Assembly (NCBI GenBank): GCA_903841915.1
Contig: CAIMKO010000127.1
Location: 1 to 5,506, forward strand
From: an uncultured Chitinophagaceae bacterium
GTDB taxonomy: Bacteria > Bacteroidota > Bacteroidia > Chitinophagales > Chitinophagaceae
Length of the DNA stretch: 5,506 nucleotides
Direction of reading: 5' to 3'
This document shows, in pieces, positions 1 to 5,506 of the stretch. A program made the translations under genes and the position numbers. How positions within the stretch are numbered: the first letter of the stretch is position 1; each line of letters begins with the position of its first letter. The notes under the pieces are model-generated. The model was not told where the DNA came from, did no database searches, and saw only the letters and a program-made list of their open reading frames with translations.

Positions 1-60
1 CAAGCCATTAAAGAATATGTTGCCGAAGTAAAGCGAAGCAAGGGCGATAAATACTTGTAA
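1..60 (+). CDS. 3' end of an unidentified protein gene (partial)
   Basis: Reading from base 1, the first frame gives 19 codons and a TAA stop at 58-60. The peptide end is QAIKEYVAEVKRSKGDKYL, a lysine-rich, probably helical C-terminus. The frame is open to the window edge, and a strong hairpin terminator follows 16 bases after the stop, which supports a real gene end rather than chance. The visible tail is too short to assign a family and contains no motif. The gene converges on the helicase gene, and the two stop codons are only 26 bases apart. Confidence 0.7.
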   Translation, partial: QAIKEYVAEVKRSKGDKYL

Positions 61-63
61 CGG

Positions 64-115
64 AAATAAAAAAGTTAGCCGCAGATTTATTCAATTGAAT
101 CTGCGGCTTTTTTTT
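64..115. terminator. Bidirectional intrinsic terminator between convergent genes
   Basis: An 11-bp perfect stem, AGCCGCAGATT (77-87) with AATCTGCGGCT (98-108), closes a 10-base loop. On the plus strand a run of eight T (108-115) follows directly. On the minus strand the hairpin is followed by AAC and then a T-rich run (complement of 64-73). It can therefore stop the plus-strand gene ending at 60 and also the minus-strand helicase gene. The helicase stop codon (87-89) begins at the last base of the left stem arm and extends into the loop, so the terminator is partly built from coding sequence. Confidence 0.9.
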
Positions 116-2603
116 GGAATTCTTTCCATGCTAATACCAATCGTATTTCTCCAAAACTCACAGAATCGCCTATTTTTTGTTTGATGGTTGTAATTGAACC
201 ACCGTCAAAATCATTTAAAACAGGCTCTATCAAAACTATTTTTTCTCGACTAATGAGCTCCTCTATTTTTATTTCGCCTAAAGAAATATAATGTGCCAAA
301 TGTCCTTCAATGGTTTGAACTGTAAAATTTCTTTCTGCAGCGATTTCTTCAATTAATCTACCTTCTTTATATAAATTAAAGCTGACTGATTTTGTATCAA
401 GTTTTGCTGGCTTATCGGCTGTTGATTTTTCTTTGCGAACTCTTTTCGGGCTCTTTTCGTCTATATGCGACGATAAATTATTGACCTTCGAATATCTTAC
501 TATCACGTCTAAAAAATCCTGCCCAAACTTTTGAATTTTTGCTTTGCCAAAACCATTTATTTTTTCTAATTCATCCAATGATTGAGGAAGGTACATTGCC
601 ATCTCATCAAGTGTTTTAGTTCCTGCAACAATGTAGATGGGAATATCTGCTTCAGCGCAGATCTTATCTCTCAATAATCTCAGCTCTCTATGGAGAATAG
701 GATGTGGGCTATCTGTTTTTTTATAAACAGAACCGGCATAAGCGTTTACATTAAAACCGGGCAACACAAAATTATTCTTTTGCTCATGGTATAGGGCTAC
801 ATTAAAGCCATCAGTACAGGAAGAAATCGAGTGTTTTTGCTGAGATAGAATTGTAAATAATTCTTTCAGATCTTCTGTGTAGGCCATTGCATATTGCTTG
901 CTGTCTGTTATCGCAGGAGAGGAAAACAAAAAGTGTATCAGCGATTCTGCGTGATCAGCAAAATAGGCAGAGGCCTTTTTAACCCTTTCCTGCAGATCGA
1001 GATTTTGTTCAGGCAAAATTTCCTGCTGAAAATATTGTTGTAATTGTGACTGAAATTTTTTGCCGACATCCTGCAGTGTATTTAATTTTTCTTCTACCAA
1101 GCTCAGCCATGGCCTAGTTTCTTTGTTAAAGGCCTCAAGATGTTCTTCAACAGAATTGCAAATCGTACTTAGAATAGAAGCCGAAGATGAAAAATCAAAG
1201 AGGAGCGTAAGCAATGTTGTTTGATAACGGTGTTTATCGATTTGTAAACCTTGGGGTAATTGCGCAGCTTCTTTATTTTTTGAAAAAGCCACAATTCTTT
1301 GATCGGTATGCAAGCTGCCCGGGGTAATGCGGCTTAATAAGACCATTCCGTATAAGGAAGTACATCGGCTTAATGCGACATAGACCTGTCCCGGTGCAAA
1401 TGCTTGACCTGCATCGATCACGGCTTTTTCAAAAGTCAGGCCTTGACTTTTATGAATGGTGATGGACCATGCCAAGCGTAATGGAAATTGGGTGAAAGAA
1501 CCGATCTCGTCTTCATCAACCTGTTGTGTTTGTTTATTTACAGTGTATCTAACATTCTTCCATGTATCTTTTTTTACTTCGATCAAGCCAGTTTCATTTT
1601 TGCATTGCACAAAAACAGCATCAGCTTCAATTTTATCGATCACGCCGATCTTGCCATTAAAATATCTTTTGGATTTATCGAGATCATTTTTAATGAACAT
1701 CACTTGTGCACCAACCTTCAATTGCAAAACCTCATCAGCAGGATAAGCTTTCTCATTAAAATCACCCTCAATGATCGCTTTGAAAGAAAAAGATGTTCCT
1801 TTTAAATTCGACAACTCGTTTGAGTTACTGGCATCTGCTTTATAATTATGTGTAGTAAGGTTGATATAACCGTCTTCTTTATTTGAAACGAATGTTGGTA
1901 AATAGCGGCTGTGTAGTATTTTCATTCCTGACTCATCCATTTCGTTGTTCCGAACCTGATTTAAAATATCAATAAAGCGCTGATCGCTTTGCCTGTATAT
2001 CTTATTTAGTTCTACATATGCTGGCGGTTGTATTTCCATTACCCTGCTATCGAAAAAATACGGACTTCTATAATGTTGTGATAATATTTGCCACTCTGCA
2101 TCCGGAACAACAGGCGGTAGTTGATACATGTCGCCAATCAACAGAACTTGCACACCACCGAATGGCTCATAATTGCGATGCCGAACAACTTTTAGAACTG
2201 TATTAATTGCGTCCAATACATCGCAACGTACCATACTTATTTCGTCAATGATTAGTAATTCCAATTGCTGCATCACCTTCCTTCTTTCGGTATTCAAGCG
2301 AACACGACTCATTAAACTATGCTTATCATTCAGCGAATCGTCTTTTCCAAAACCCTTGTTTTCTGGGATGAAAGGCGTGAAAGGCAATTGGAAAAAAGAA
2401 TGAATGGTAACACCGCCTGCATTAATGGCCGCTACGCCCGTTGGGGCAACAACGGCAGTTTGTTTATGACTTTGTTCTTTGATGTATTTTAGAAAAGTGG
2501 TTTTGCCCGTACCTGCTTTCCCGGTAAGAAAAACGGAACGATTGGTATATTGAATAAAATCTGCAGCAAGTTGAAAATTAGTATTTGAAGTATCGGTAAC
2601 CAT
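87..2603 (-). CDS. PIF1-like DNA helicase with HRDC and C-terminal helix-turn-helix domains
   Basis: Predicted cytoplasmic ATP-dependent DNA helicase of superfamily 1B (PIF1/RecD-like, 5'-3' direction known for the family), 838 residues. Visible motifs in order: Walker A GKAGTGKTT (28-36), motif Ia APTGVAAI (53-60), Walker B DEISMV (120-125), motif III GDMYQLPPV (157-165), motif IV around LNKIYRQ (199-205), an SH3-like insert region (about 295-325, VGAQVMFIKND and FNGKIGVI), motif V TIHKSQGLTF (382-391) and motif VI GQVYVALSRC (405-414). A mostly helical region of unknown role follows (about 455-635). Next come an HRDC domain (about 639-706, with GFGKAKIQKFGQDFL), a basic linker (717-735) and a winged-helix/HTH domain like the RecQ C-terminus (about 739-788, EEIAAERNFTVQTIEGHL). 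All catalytic motifs are intact. Bacteroidota commonly carry this helicase-HRDC-HTH fusion. The ATG at 2603 lies 27 codons before Walker A, which fits the family; no Shine-Dalgarno is seen. The gene lies downstream of ssb on the same strand. Its role in repair, replication or recombination is inferred. Confidence 0.93.
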   Translation of the reverse strand: MVTDTSNTNFQLAADFIQYTNRSVFLTGKAGTGKTTFLKYIKEQSHKQTAVVAPTGVAAINAGGVTIHSFFQLPFTPFIPENKGFGKDDSLNDKHSLMSRVRLNTERRKVMQQLELLIIDEISMVRCDVLDAINTVLKVVRHRNYEPFGGVQVLLIGDMYQLPPVVPDAEWQILSQHYRSPYFFDSRVMEIQPPAYVELNKIYRQSDQRFIDILNQVRNNEMDESGMKILHSRYLPTFVSNKEDGYINLTTHNYKADASNSNELSNLKGTSFSFKAIIEGDFNEKAYPADEVLQLKVGAQVMFIKNDLDKSKRYFNGKIGVIDKIEADAVFVQCKNETGLIEVKKDTWKNVRYTVNKQTQQVDEDEIGSFTQFPLRLAWSITIHKSQGLTFEKAVIDAGQAFAPGQVYVALSRCTSLYGMVLLSRITPGSLHTDQRIVAFSKNKEAAQLPQGLQIDKHRYQTTLLTLLFDFSSSASILSTICNSVEEHLEAFNKETRPWLSLVEEKLNTLQDVGKKFQSQLQQYFQQEILPEQNLDLQERVKKASAYFADHAESLIHFLFSSPAITDSKQYAMAYTEDLKELFTILSQQKHSISSCTDGFNVALYHEQKNNFVLPGFNVNAYAGSVYKKTDSPHPILHRELRLLRDKICAEADIPIYIVAGTKTLDEMAMYLPQSLDELEKINGFGKAKIQKFGQDFLDVIVRYSKVNNLSSHIDEKSPKRVRKEKSTADKPAKLDTKSVSFNLYKEGRLIEEIAAERNFTVQTIEGHLAHYISLGEIKIEELISREKIVLIEPVLNDFDGGSITTIKQKIGDSVSFGEIRLVLAWKEFQKKAADSIE

Positions 2604-2633
2604 GTTGTAAAGATAATTGCAAGTACTATGCGT

Positions 2634-2684
2634 AAAAATGGTTTATTAGTTTAGCAAAGGACAAAGCCAAACTAATAAACCATT
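2634..2684 (-). terminator. Hairpin with T-run between ssb and the helicase gene
   Basis: A 16-bp perfect inverted repeat pairs 2637-2652 with 2669-2684. After one A-C mismatch the stem continues with two further G-C pairs (2654-2655 with 2666-2667), leaving a 10-base loop. Read on the minus strand it begins 15 bases after the ssb stop codon. It ends in five T (complement of 2634-2638), the form of an intrinsic terminator for ssb. The stem is AT-rich and the T-run short, so leaky termination and read-through into the helicase gene (start 30 bases further on) is possible. The alternative is an RNA-processing or stability hairpin. Confidence 0.75.
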
Positions 2685-2699
2685 AAATGAACAAACAAA

Positions 2700-3044
2700 T
2701 CAGGCTTTGGACTTATCTCCCAGCATCAGCACTTCGTTTACCTGTACTTCGGTGCTGTATTTTTTATTGCCGTCTTTGTCATTGTAACTGCGATTGATGA
2801 GTTTGCCCTCAACGGCAATTTCGCTTCCCTTCTTTAAATATTTCTCAGCGATCTCCGCAACCTTACCCCAGGCAATAAGGGTGTGCCATTGTGTATCAGT
2901 TACTTTATCACCCTTGGCATTGCGATAGGTTTCGTTGGTGGCAACGGTAAAGCGAGCCAGCTTTCTTCCGCCATCTAATGTTTTGATTTCAGGATTGGCG
3001 CCCAGGTTACCGATTAGCTGAACTTTGTTTTTTAATGCGTACAT
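2700..3044 (-). CDS. ssb: Single-stranded DNA-binding protein, short form
   Basis: Binds single-stranded DNA through an OB fold and protects it during replication, repair and recombination. The 114 residues cover just the OB fold. Typical bacterial SSB features are the opening NKVQLIGNLGANPEIK (6-21), the ARFTVATNETY strand (30-40), DTQWHTLIAWGKVAEIAEKYLKKGS (50-74, with base-stacking aromatic W53), and the strand VEGKLINRSY (78-87) ahead of the last strand around 96-108. The protein stops right after the fold with LMLGDKSKA. It lacks the flexible glycine/proline-rich linker and the acidic DDDIPF-type tip through which full-length SSBs recruit partner proteins. It may be a second, accessory SSB with a full-length paralogue elsewhere (inference). 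The ATG at 3044 starts at the conserved N-terminus, after an A-rich leader typical of Bacteroidota. The helicase gene follows on the same strand 96 bp downstream, behind a hairpin. I could not identify a clear minus-strand promoter upstream. Confidence 0.95.
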   Translation of the reverse strand: MYALKNKVQLIGNLGANPEIKTLDGGRKLARFTVATNETYRNAKGDKVTDTQWHTLIAWGKVAEIAEKYLKKGSEIAVEGKLINRSYNDKDGNKKYSTEVQVNEVLMLGDKSKA

Positions 3045-3157
3045 GATTTTTTGTTTTTACGATTTAGAATATTGTTATCTCAATCAATTGCGGCGACGTC
3101 TACCGTCATTGACAACACAAAATTGCGCTTGGGAAAATGCCATAGTCGGTTTTTAAT

Positions 3158-3189
3158 CGTTTCTATTCGGATATAAACGTGTAGAAACG
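3158..3189. promoter_or_regulatory. Inverted repeat in the divergent spacer, possible operator
   Basis: CGTTTCTA (3158-3165) is repeated in inverted form as TAGAAACG (3182-3189) with a 16-base spacer. The AAACGT hexamer also occurs twice in direct orientation (3175-3180 and 3185-3190), ten bases apart, about one helical turn. The element lies immediately upstream of the putative -33 box of the plus-strand gene and between the divergent ssb and zinc-ribbon genes, a usual place for a regulator to bind. No regulator family is recognised from the sequence, and an 8-bp repeat in AT-rich DNA can arise by chance. Confidence 0.3.
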
Positions 3190-3190
3190 T

Positions 3191-3220
3191 TTGCACACGA
3201 ATAATTTATTTTGTATCTTG
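3191..3220 (+). promoter_or_regulatory. Putative Bacteroidota-type promoter of the zinc-ribbon gene
   Basis: TTG (3191-3193, preceded by T) and TATCTTG (3214-3220) are separated by 20 bases. This approximates the Bacteroidota primary sigma consensus, TTG, about 19-21 bases, TAnnTTTG, with one T missing from the -7 box. Transcription would begin around 3226-3228, giving a leader of about 15 bases to the ATG at 3242. A promoter here also argues against the TTG at 3191 being the start codon. Confidence 0.4.
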
Positions 3221-3241
3221 TTTTATTATAAAGTGTTTTCT

Positions 3242-3622
3242 ATGGCCGTTGCAATAGAAGCTAAGAAGTGTTTAAGCTGCGGGAAACCCATTAAGGGCAG
3301 GGCCGATAAAAAGTTCTGTGATGATGCCTGCCGCAATGCTTACAACAATGAACTGAAAACAAAAAGCAATTACAGTAATTATGTCCGCAACATAAATAAT
3401 ACGCTTCTGAAGAACCGCCGGATATTGGAGGAACTATTGCCTAAAGAAGAAGAAACCGCAAAAACAACCCACGATAAGCTGATACAAAAAGGTTTTGTCT
3501 TCAAATATCATACACATAGTTACACTAACAAAAAGGGGAATATTTACTTTTTCAACTATGATTATGGCTTTTTGCCGTTGGAGAATAATTGGTATTTAAT
3601 TGTAAGAAGAAAAGAAGAATAG
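3242..3622 (+). CDS. Small zinc-ribbon protein of unknown function
   Basis: A 126-residue, probably cytoplasmic protein. The N-terminus carries a treble-clef or zinc-ribbon-like motif: C10-x2-C13-G-K-P-I-x-G-R-A-D-K-K-F-C26-x3-C30-R-N-A-Y-N-N, with the four cysteines likely to bind one zinc ion. Residues 37-80 are charged and helical (LLKNRRILEELLPKEEETAK, 55-74). The C-terminal part (84-122) alternates aromatic and hydrophobic residues (GFVFKYHTHSY, GNIYFFNYDYGFLPLENNWYLIV) and probably forms a small beta domain. I recognise the GRADKKFC-CRNAYNN signature as recurrent in small Bacteroidota proteins, but no function is known to me; nucleic-acid or protein binding are both possible. The frame extends upstream to a TTG at 3191. 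I prefer the ATG at 3242 because it places the cysteine motif at the usual N-terminal position, and the added 17 residues (HTNNLFCILFYYKVFS) look like translated promoter. It is divergent from ssb and 54 bp upstream of the GH30 gene. Confidence 0.85.
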   Translation: MAVAIEAKKCLSCGKPIKGRADKKFCDDACRNAYNNELKTKSNYSNYVRNINNTLLKNRRILEELLPKEEETAKTTHDKLIQKGFVFKYHTHSYTNKKGNIYFFNYDYGFLPLENNWYLIVRRKEE

Positions 3623-3676
3623 TTGTATAATTTTATAGTTGGTATCAAGCAAGCGTGATAATATTAAACTTTTACA

Positions 3677-5137
3677 ATGAAAAGAGTTCTTGGGTGTTTT
3701 TTATTAGTAATGATAACATTGCTTTCAATAGCGCAAGCTAAAATAGAGTGGACCAGTTCTACTCAAAAAGATCCCTGGAAAATAAACAATCAGCAAGTTG
3801 CTACTTCGGCATCCGGCAAATATGATGTGGTGATAAATTTAAAAAGCACTTTGCAAACCATCGAAGGATTTGGCACTTGTTTTAATGAAGTAGGGTGGAC
3901 CTCATTGAATCTTTTAAGCGCAACTGACAGAGAAAAAATTTTAAAAGAATTATTTGCTCCCAACACGGGTGCTAATTTTACGATCTGCAGGATGCCCGTT
4001 GGAGCCAATGATTTTTCCAGAGACTGGTATTCTTATAATGAAACAGATGGTGATTTTGGAATGAAAAATTTCAGCATTGCCAATGACAGAGAAACATTGA
4101 TACCTTTTATAAAAGCCGCACAAAAGTATAATCCCGATTTAAAATTATGGGCATCTCCATGGTCGCCCCCATCATGGATGAAATACAATAAGCATTATGC
4201 ATTGAAAAGCCTACAAAAGGGAAAAACGAATATTAAATCGGACGAGTGGGGAATTGATTTTAATGGTTTGGATAACGGATTAAAACCTGAGCAGGAAGGA
4301 AAGGAGGGCGCAAATATGTTTATTCAGGAAGAAAAATATTTTAAAACGTATGCTTTGTACTTCGACAAATTCATACAGGCATACAGAGACGAGAAGATCA
4401 ATATTTCCATTGTAATGCCACAGAATGAATTTAATTCAGCTCAGCCTTTTCCAAGTTGTACATGGACTGCAAAGGGACTTGCCACATTCATCGGTTATTT
4501 GGGTCCGAAAATGAATGCTTTGCACGTGAAAGTTTTCTTTGGCACAATGGAAAGGCCCAATGAAAAATTAGTAGATACGATCTTAACAGACGAGCTGAGT
4601 AAAAAATATATTTCCGGGGTTGGTTTTCAGTGGGGGGGTAAAGATGCTATTCCCGGTATTCATAAAAGATATCCCAACCTAACATTATATCAATCAGAAC
4701 AGGAATGTGGCAACGGTAAAAATGACTGGAACTATGCAAAATACACATGGGGGCTGATGAAACATTATTTCAATAATGGAGCAAGCGCTTATATGTATTG
4801 GAATACATCTTTAAAACAAAATTCGATCAGCAGATGGGGCTGGAAACAAAACTCTTTGATAAGCGTAAACCCAGAAACAAAAACCTATCAATACAATTAT
4901 GATTATTATATTCTAAAACACGTAAGTCATTATGTGAAACCCGGCGCCAAACTATTAACGCAAACCGGCGACTTTAAAAATTTACTCGCTTTTATAAATC
5001 CCAATAAAACTGTTGCGATCATTTTGCAAAATGAAAACTCCGAACAAAAAACAATTCATATTAAAGTTGGCAACAGAATCATTGATGCCACATTAGAACC
5101 CGATTCAATCAATACTTTATTAATGCAAGGACTTTAA
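3677..5137 (+). CDS. Secreted glycoside hydrolase family 30 enzyme
   Basis: Retaining beta-glycosidase of GH30, a clan GH-A (beta/alpha)8 barrel with a side beta-sandwich; 486 residues, a usual length. A signal peptide spans 1-21 (KR, hydrophobic LLVMITLLSI, cleavage after AQA), so the product is exported to the periplasm or beyond; there is no lipobox. Family landmarks are IEGFGTCFNEVGW (62-74), ICRMPVGANDFSRDWYSYNE (103-122), LWASPWSPPSWMK (157-169), VMPQNEFNSAQPFPSCTW (246-263) with the predicted acid/base E251, and LYQSEQECGNG (337-347) with the predicted nucleophile E341. The barrel ends around YMYWNTSL (372-379). The C-terminal sandwich (about 420-484) is complete, with YVKPGAKLL and LLAFINPNKTVAIILQNEN. 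Annotation pipelines often call such proteins glucosylceramidase, but Bacteroidota members more often act on beta-glucans or other beta-linked glycans. Subfamily and substrate cannot be read from the sequence. No SusC/SusD or other glycan-utilisation gene is in the window. No strong promoter is visible in the 54-bp gap, so co-transcription with the zinc-ribbon gene is possible. Confidence 0.93.
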   Translation: MKRVLGCFLLVMITLLSIAQAKIEWTSSTQKDPWKINNQQVATSASGKYDVVINLKSTLQTIEGFGTCFNEVGWTSLNLLSATDREKILKELFAPNTGANFTICRMPVGANDFSRDWYSYNETDGDFGMKNFSIANDRETLIPFIKAAQKYNPDLKLWASPWSPPSWMKYNKHYALKSLQKGKTNIKSDEWGIDFNGLDNGLKPEQEGKEGANMFIQEEKYFKTYALYFDKFIQAYRDEKINISIVMPQNEFNSAQPFPSCTWTAKGLATFIGYLGPKMNALHVKVFFGTMERPNEKLVDTILTDELSKKYISGVGFQWGGKDAIPGIHKRYPNLTLYQSEQECGNGKNDWNYAKYTWGLMKHYFNNGASAYMYWNTSLKQNSISRWGWKQNSLISVNPETKTYQYNYDYYILKHVSHYVKPGAKLLTQTGDFKNLLAFINPNKTVAIILQNENSEQKTIHIKVGNRIIDATLEPDSINTLLMQGL

Positions 5138-5287
5138 ATATTTATATTCTTTTTCCGTCCCAAAATTATTTTTATTGCTTCAATCATTCCATGATTAAAA
5201 GCCCTACCGACAAGTCTCCCATTCTAAGCTCCCCGGAACATAGGAAAAACTTTGTAATAAGATAAAAGAGAAGGAAATCATTGATTT
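5138..5287. other. AT-rich spacer without a convincing gene
   Basis: This is the spacer after the GH30 stop codon. The only structure seen is a weak imperfect hairpin: GCTT (5177-5180) and AATCAT (5182-5187) pair with ATGATT (5191-5196) and AAGC (5199-5202) around a TCC loop. No T-run follows it on either strand, so it is not a canonical terminator for the GH30 gene. No promoter pair, RNA gene or open frame with a plausible start was found. The repeat array begins at its right edge. Confidence 0.5.
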
Positions 5288-5506
5288 AAAAGCATTTGCC
5301 TTGGTGGGAATGCGGTGTTTCCTGTGCGCAAAGCTTCATTTCTTGGTGGGAATGCGGTGTTTCCTGTGCGCAAAGCTTCATTTCTTGGTGGAAATGCGAT
5401 ATTTCCTGTACGCAAAGCTTCATTTCTTGGTGGAAATGCGATATTTCCTATACGCAAAGCTTCATTTCTTGGTGGAAATGCGATATTTCCTGTACGCAAA
5501 GTTTCG
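5288..5506. repeat. Tandem array of a 42-bp unit, running off the window edge
   Basis: Units start at 5301, 5343, 5385, 5427 and 5469, with an exact 42-base period; the fifth is cut by the window end after 38 bases. AAAAGCATTTGCC at 5288-5300 resembles the end of a unit with a small deletion, so it is probably a decayed left edge. The first two units are identical to each other. Units 3-5 differ from them at unit positions 8, 15, 17 and 26, all G to A on the plus strand. Unit 4 has one further G to A (position 24), and unit 5 has two transitions near its end. There are no spacers, so it is not a CRISPR array. A unit of 42 bases is 14 codons and lacks stops in five of six frames. The minus strand would encode repeats of NEALRTGNIAFPPR, ending at a stop at 5278-5280, and one plus frame repeats GGNAVFPVRKASFL. 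No credible start codon context is visible inside the window. It is either an intergenic tandem repeat or the end of a repeat-protein gene lying to the right. Confidence 0.9.

Noticed and set aside
1456..2403. Several plus-strand open frames of 60-105 codons inside the helicase gene
   Set aside because: They lie wholly antisense to a gene with all helicase motifs intact, are short, show no recognisable domain, and have the odd composition expected of shadow frames.
3191..3241. TTG at 3191 as start of the zinc-ribbon protein, adding 17 residues
   Set aside because: The extension overlaps a likely promoter, is rich in F/Y/L as expected of translated AT-rich noncoding DNA, and displaces the conserved cysteine motif from the N-terminus. 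The ATG at 3242 is the better start.
3639..3666. Promoter for the GH30 gene (TTG at 3639-3641 with AT-rich boxes downstream)
   Set aside because: The candidate -7 boxes (TAATATTA, TATTAAAC) lack the TTTG part of the Bacteroidota consensus and sit in generally AT-rich DNA; support is too weak.
3790..4008. Minus-strand frame of 72 codons within the GH30 gene
   Set aside because: It is antisense to the conserved N-terminal part of a clear GH30 enzyme and has no domain or leader of its own.
5177..5202. Terminator for the GH30 gene
   Set aside because: The stem is imperfect and AT-rich, and no T-run follows on either strand.
5278..5499. Minus-strand frame of 73 codons over the repeat array as a complete gene
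   Set aside because: Its apparent start is a TTG inside a repeat unit, the frame stays open to the window edge, and the unit is stop-free in five frames. It cannot be called a complete gene; it is described under the repeat instead.
5288..5506. CRISPR array
   Set aside because: Units follow each other directly with no unique spacers, and no cas gene is present.

Overview
The window looks like chromosomal DNA of a Bacteroidota bacterium, most likely a soil or freshwater relative of the Chitinophagaceae. Four observations support this. The DNA is AT-rich. The start codons follow A/T-rich leaders with no Shine-Dalgarno sequence. One upstream region carries a TTG / TAnnTTG-type promoter pair typical of the Bacteroidota primary sigma factor. 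The gene families also fit: a PIF1-like helicase fused to HRDC and helix-turn-helix domains, a short tail-less SSB, a small GRADKKFC-type zinc-ribbon protein and a secreted GH30 glycosidase. The genus assignment is inference.

Layout. Positions 1-60 hold the last 19 codons and stop of a plus-strand gene that cannot be identified. A strong hairpin at 77-108 with T-tracts on both sides ends this gene and also the convergent minus-strand helicase gene, whose stop codon (87-89) touches the hairpin stem. The 838-residue helicase occupies 87-2603 on the minus strand. Upstream of it on the same strand lies a short ssb gene (2700-3044), separated by 96 bp that contain a 16-bp perfect inverted repeat followed by a T-run. 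A divergent spacer (3045-3241) contains an inverted repeat and a plausible plus-strand promoter. It drives a 126-residue zinc-ribbon protein of unknown function (3242-3622), followed after 54 bp by a secreted GH30 glycoside hydrolase (3677-5137). The right end (5138-5506) has no convincing gene. It holds about 160 bp of AT-rich spacer and then a tandem array of a 42-bp unit that runs off the window edge.

How the genes may work together. Helicase and SSB form a natural DNA-processing pair, in which the SSB coats the single strands the helicase exposes. They may be partly co-transcribed, with the hairpin between them setting how much transcript reaches the helicase. The GH30 enzyme belongs to export and polysaccharide or glycolipid breakdown and has no evident link to the DNA genes. 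The zinc-ribbon gene is the real unknown among the proteins.

The most unusual element is the 42-bp array. Its units have no stop codon in five of six frames. Units 1-4 differ from one another only by G/A changes on the plus strand. They can form two mutually exclusive small hairpins that survive this variation through G-U wobble pairs. I found no convincing new multi-gene system in the window.
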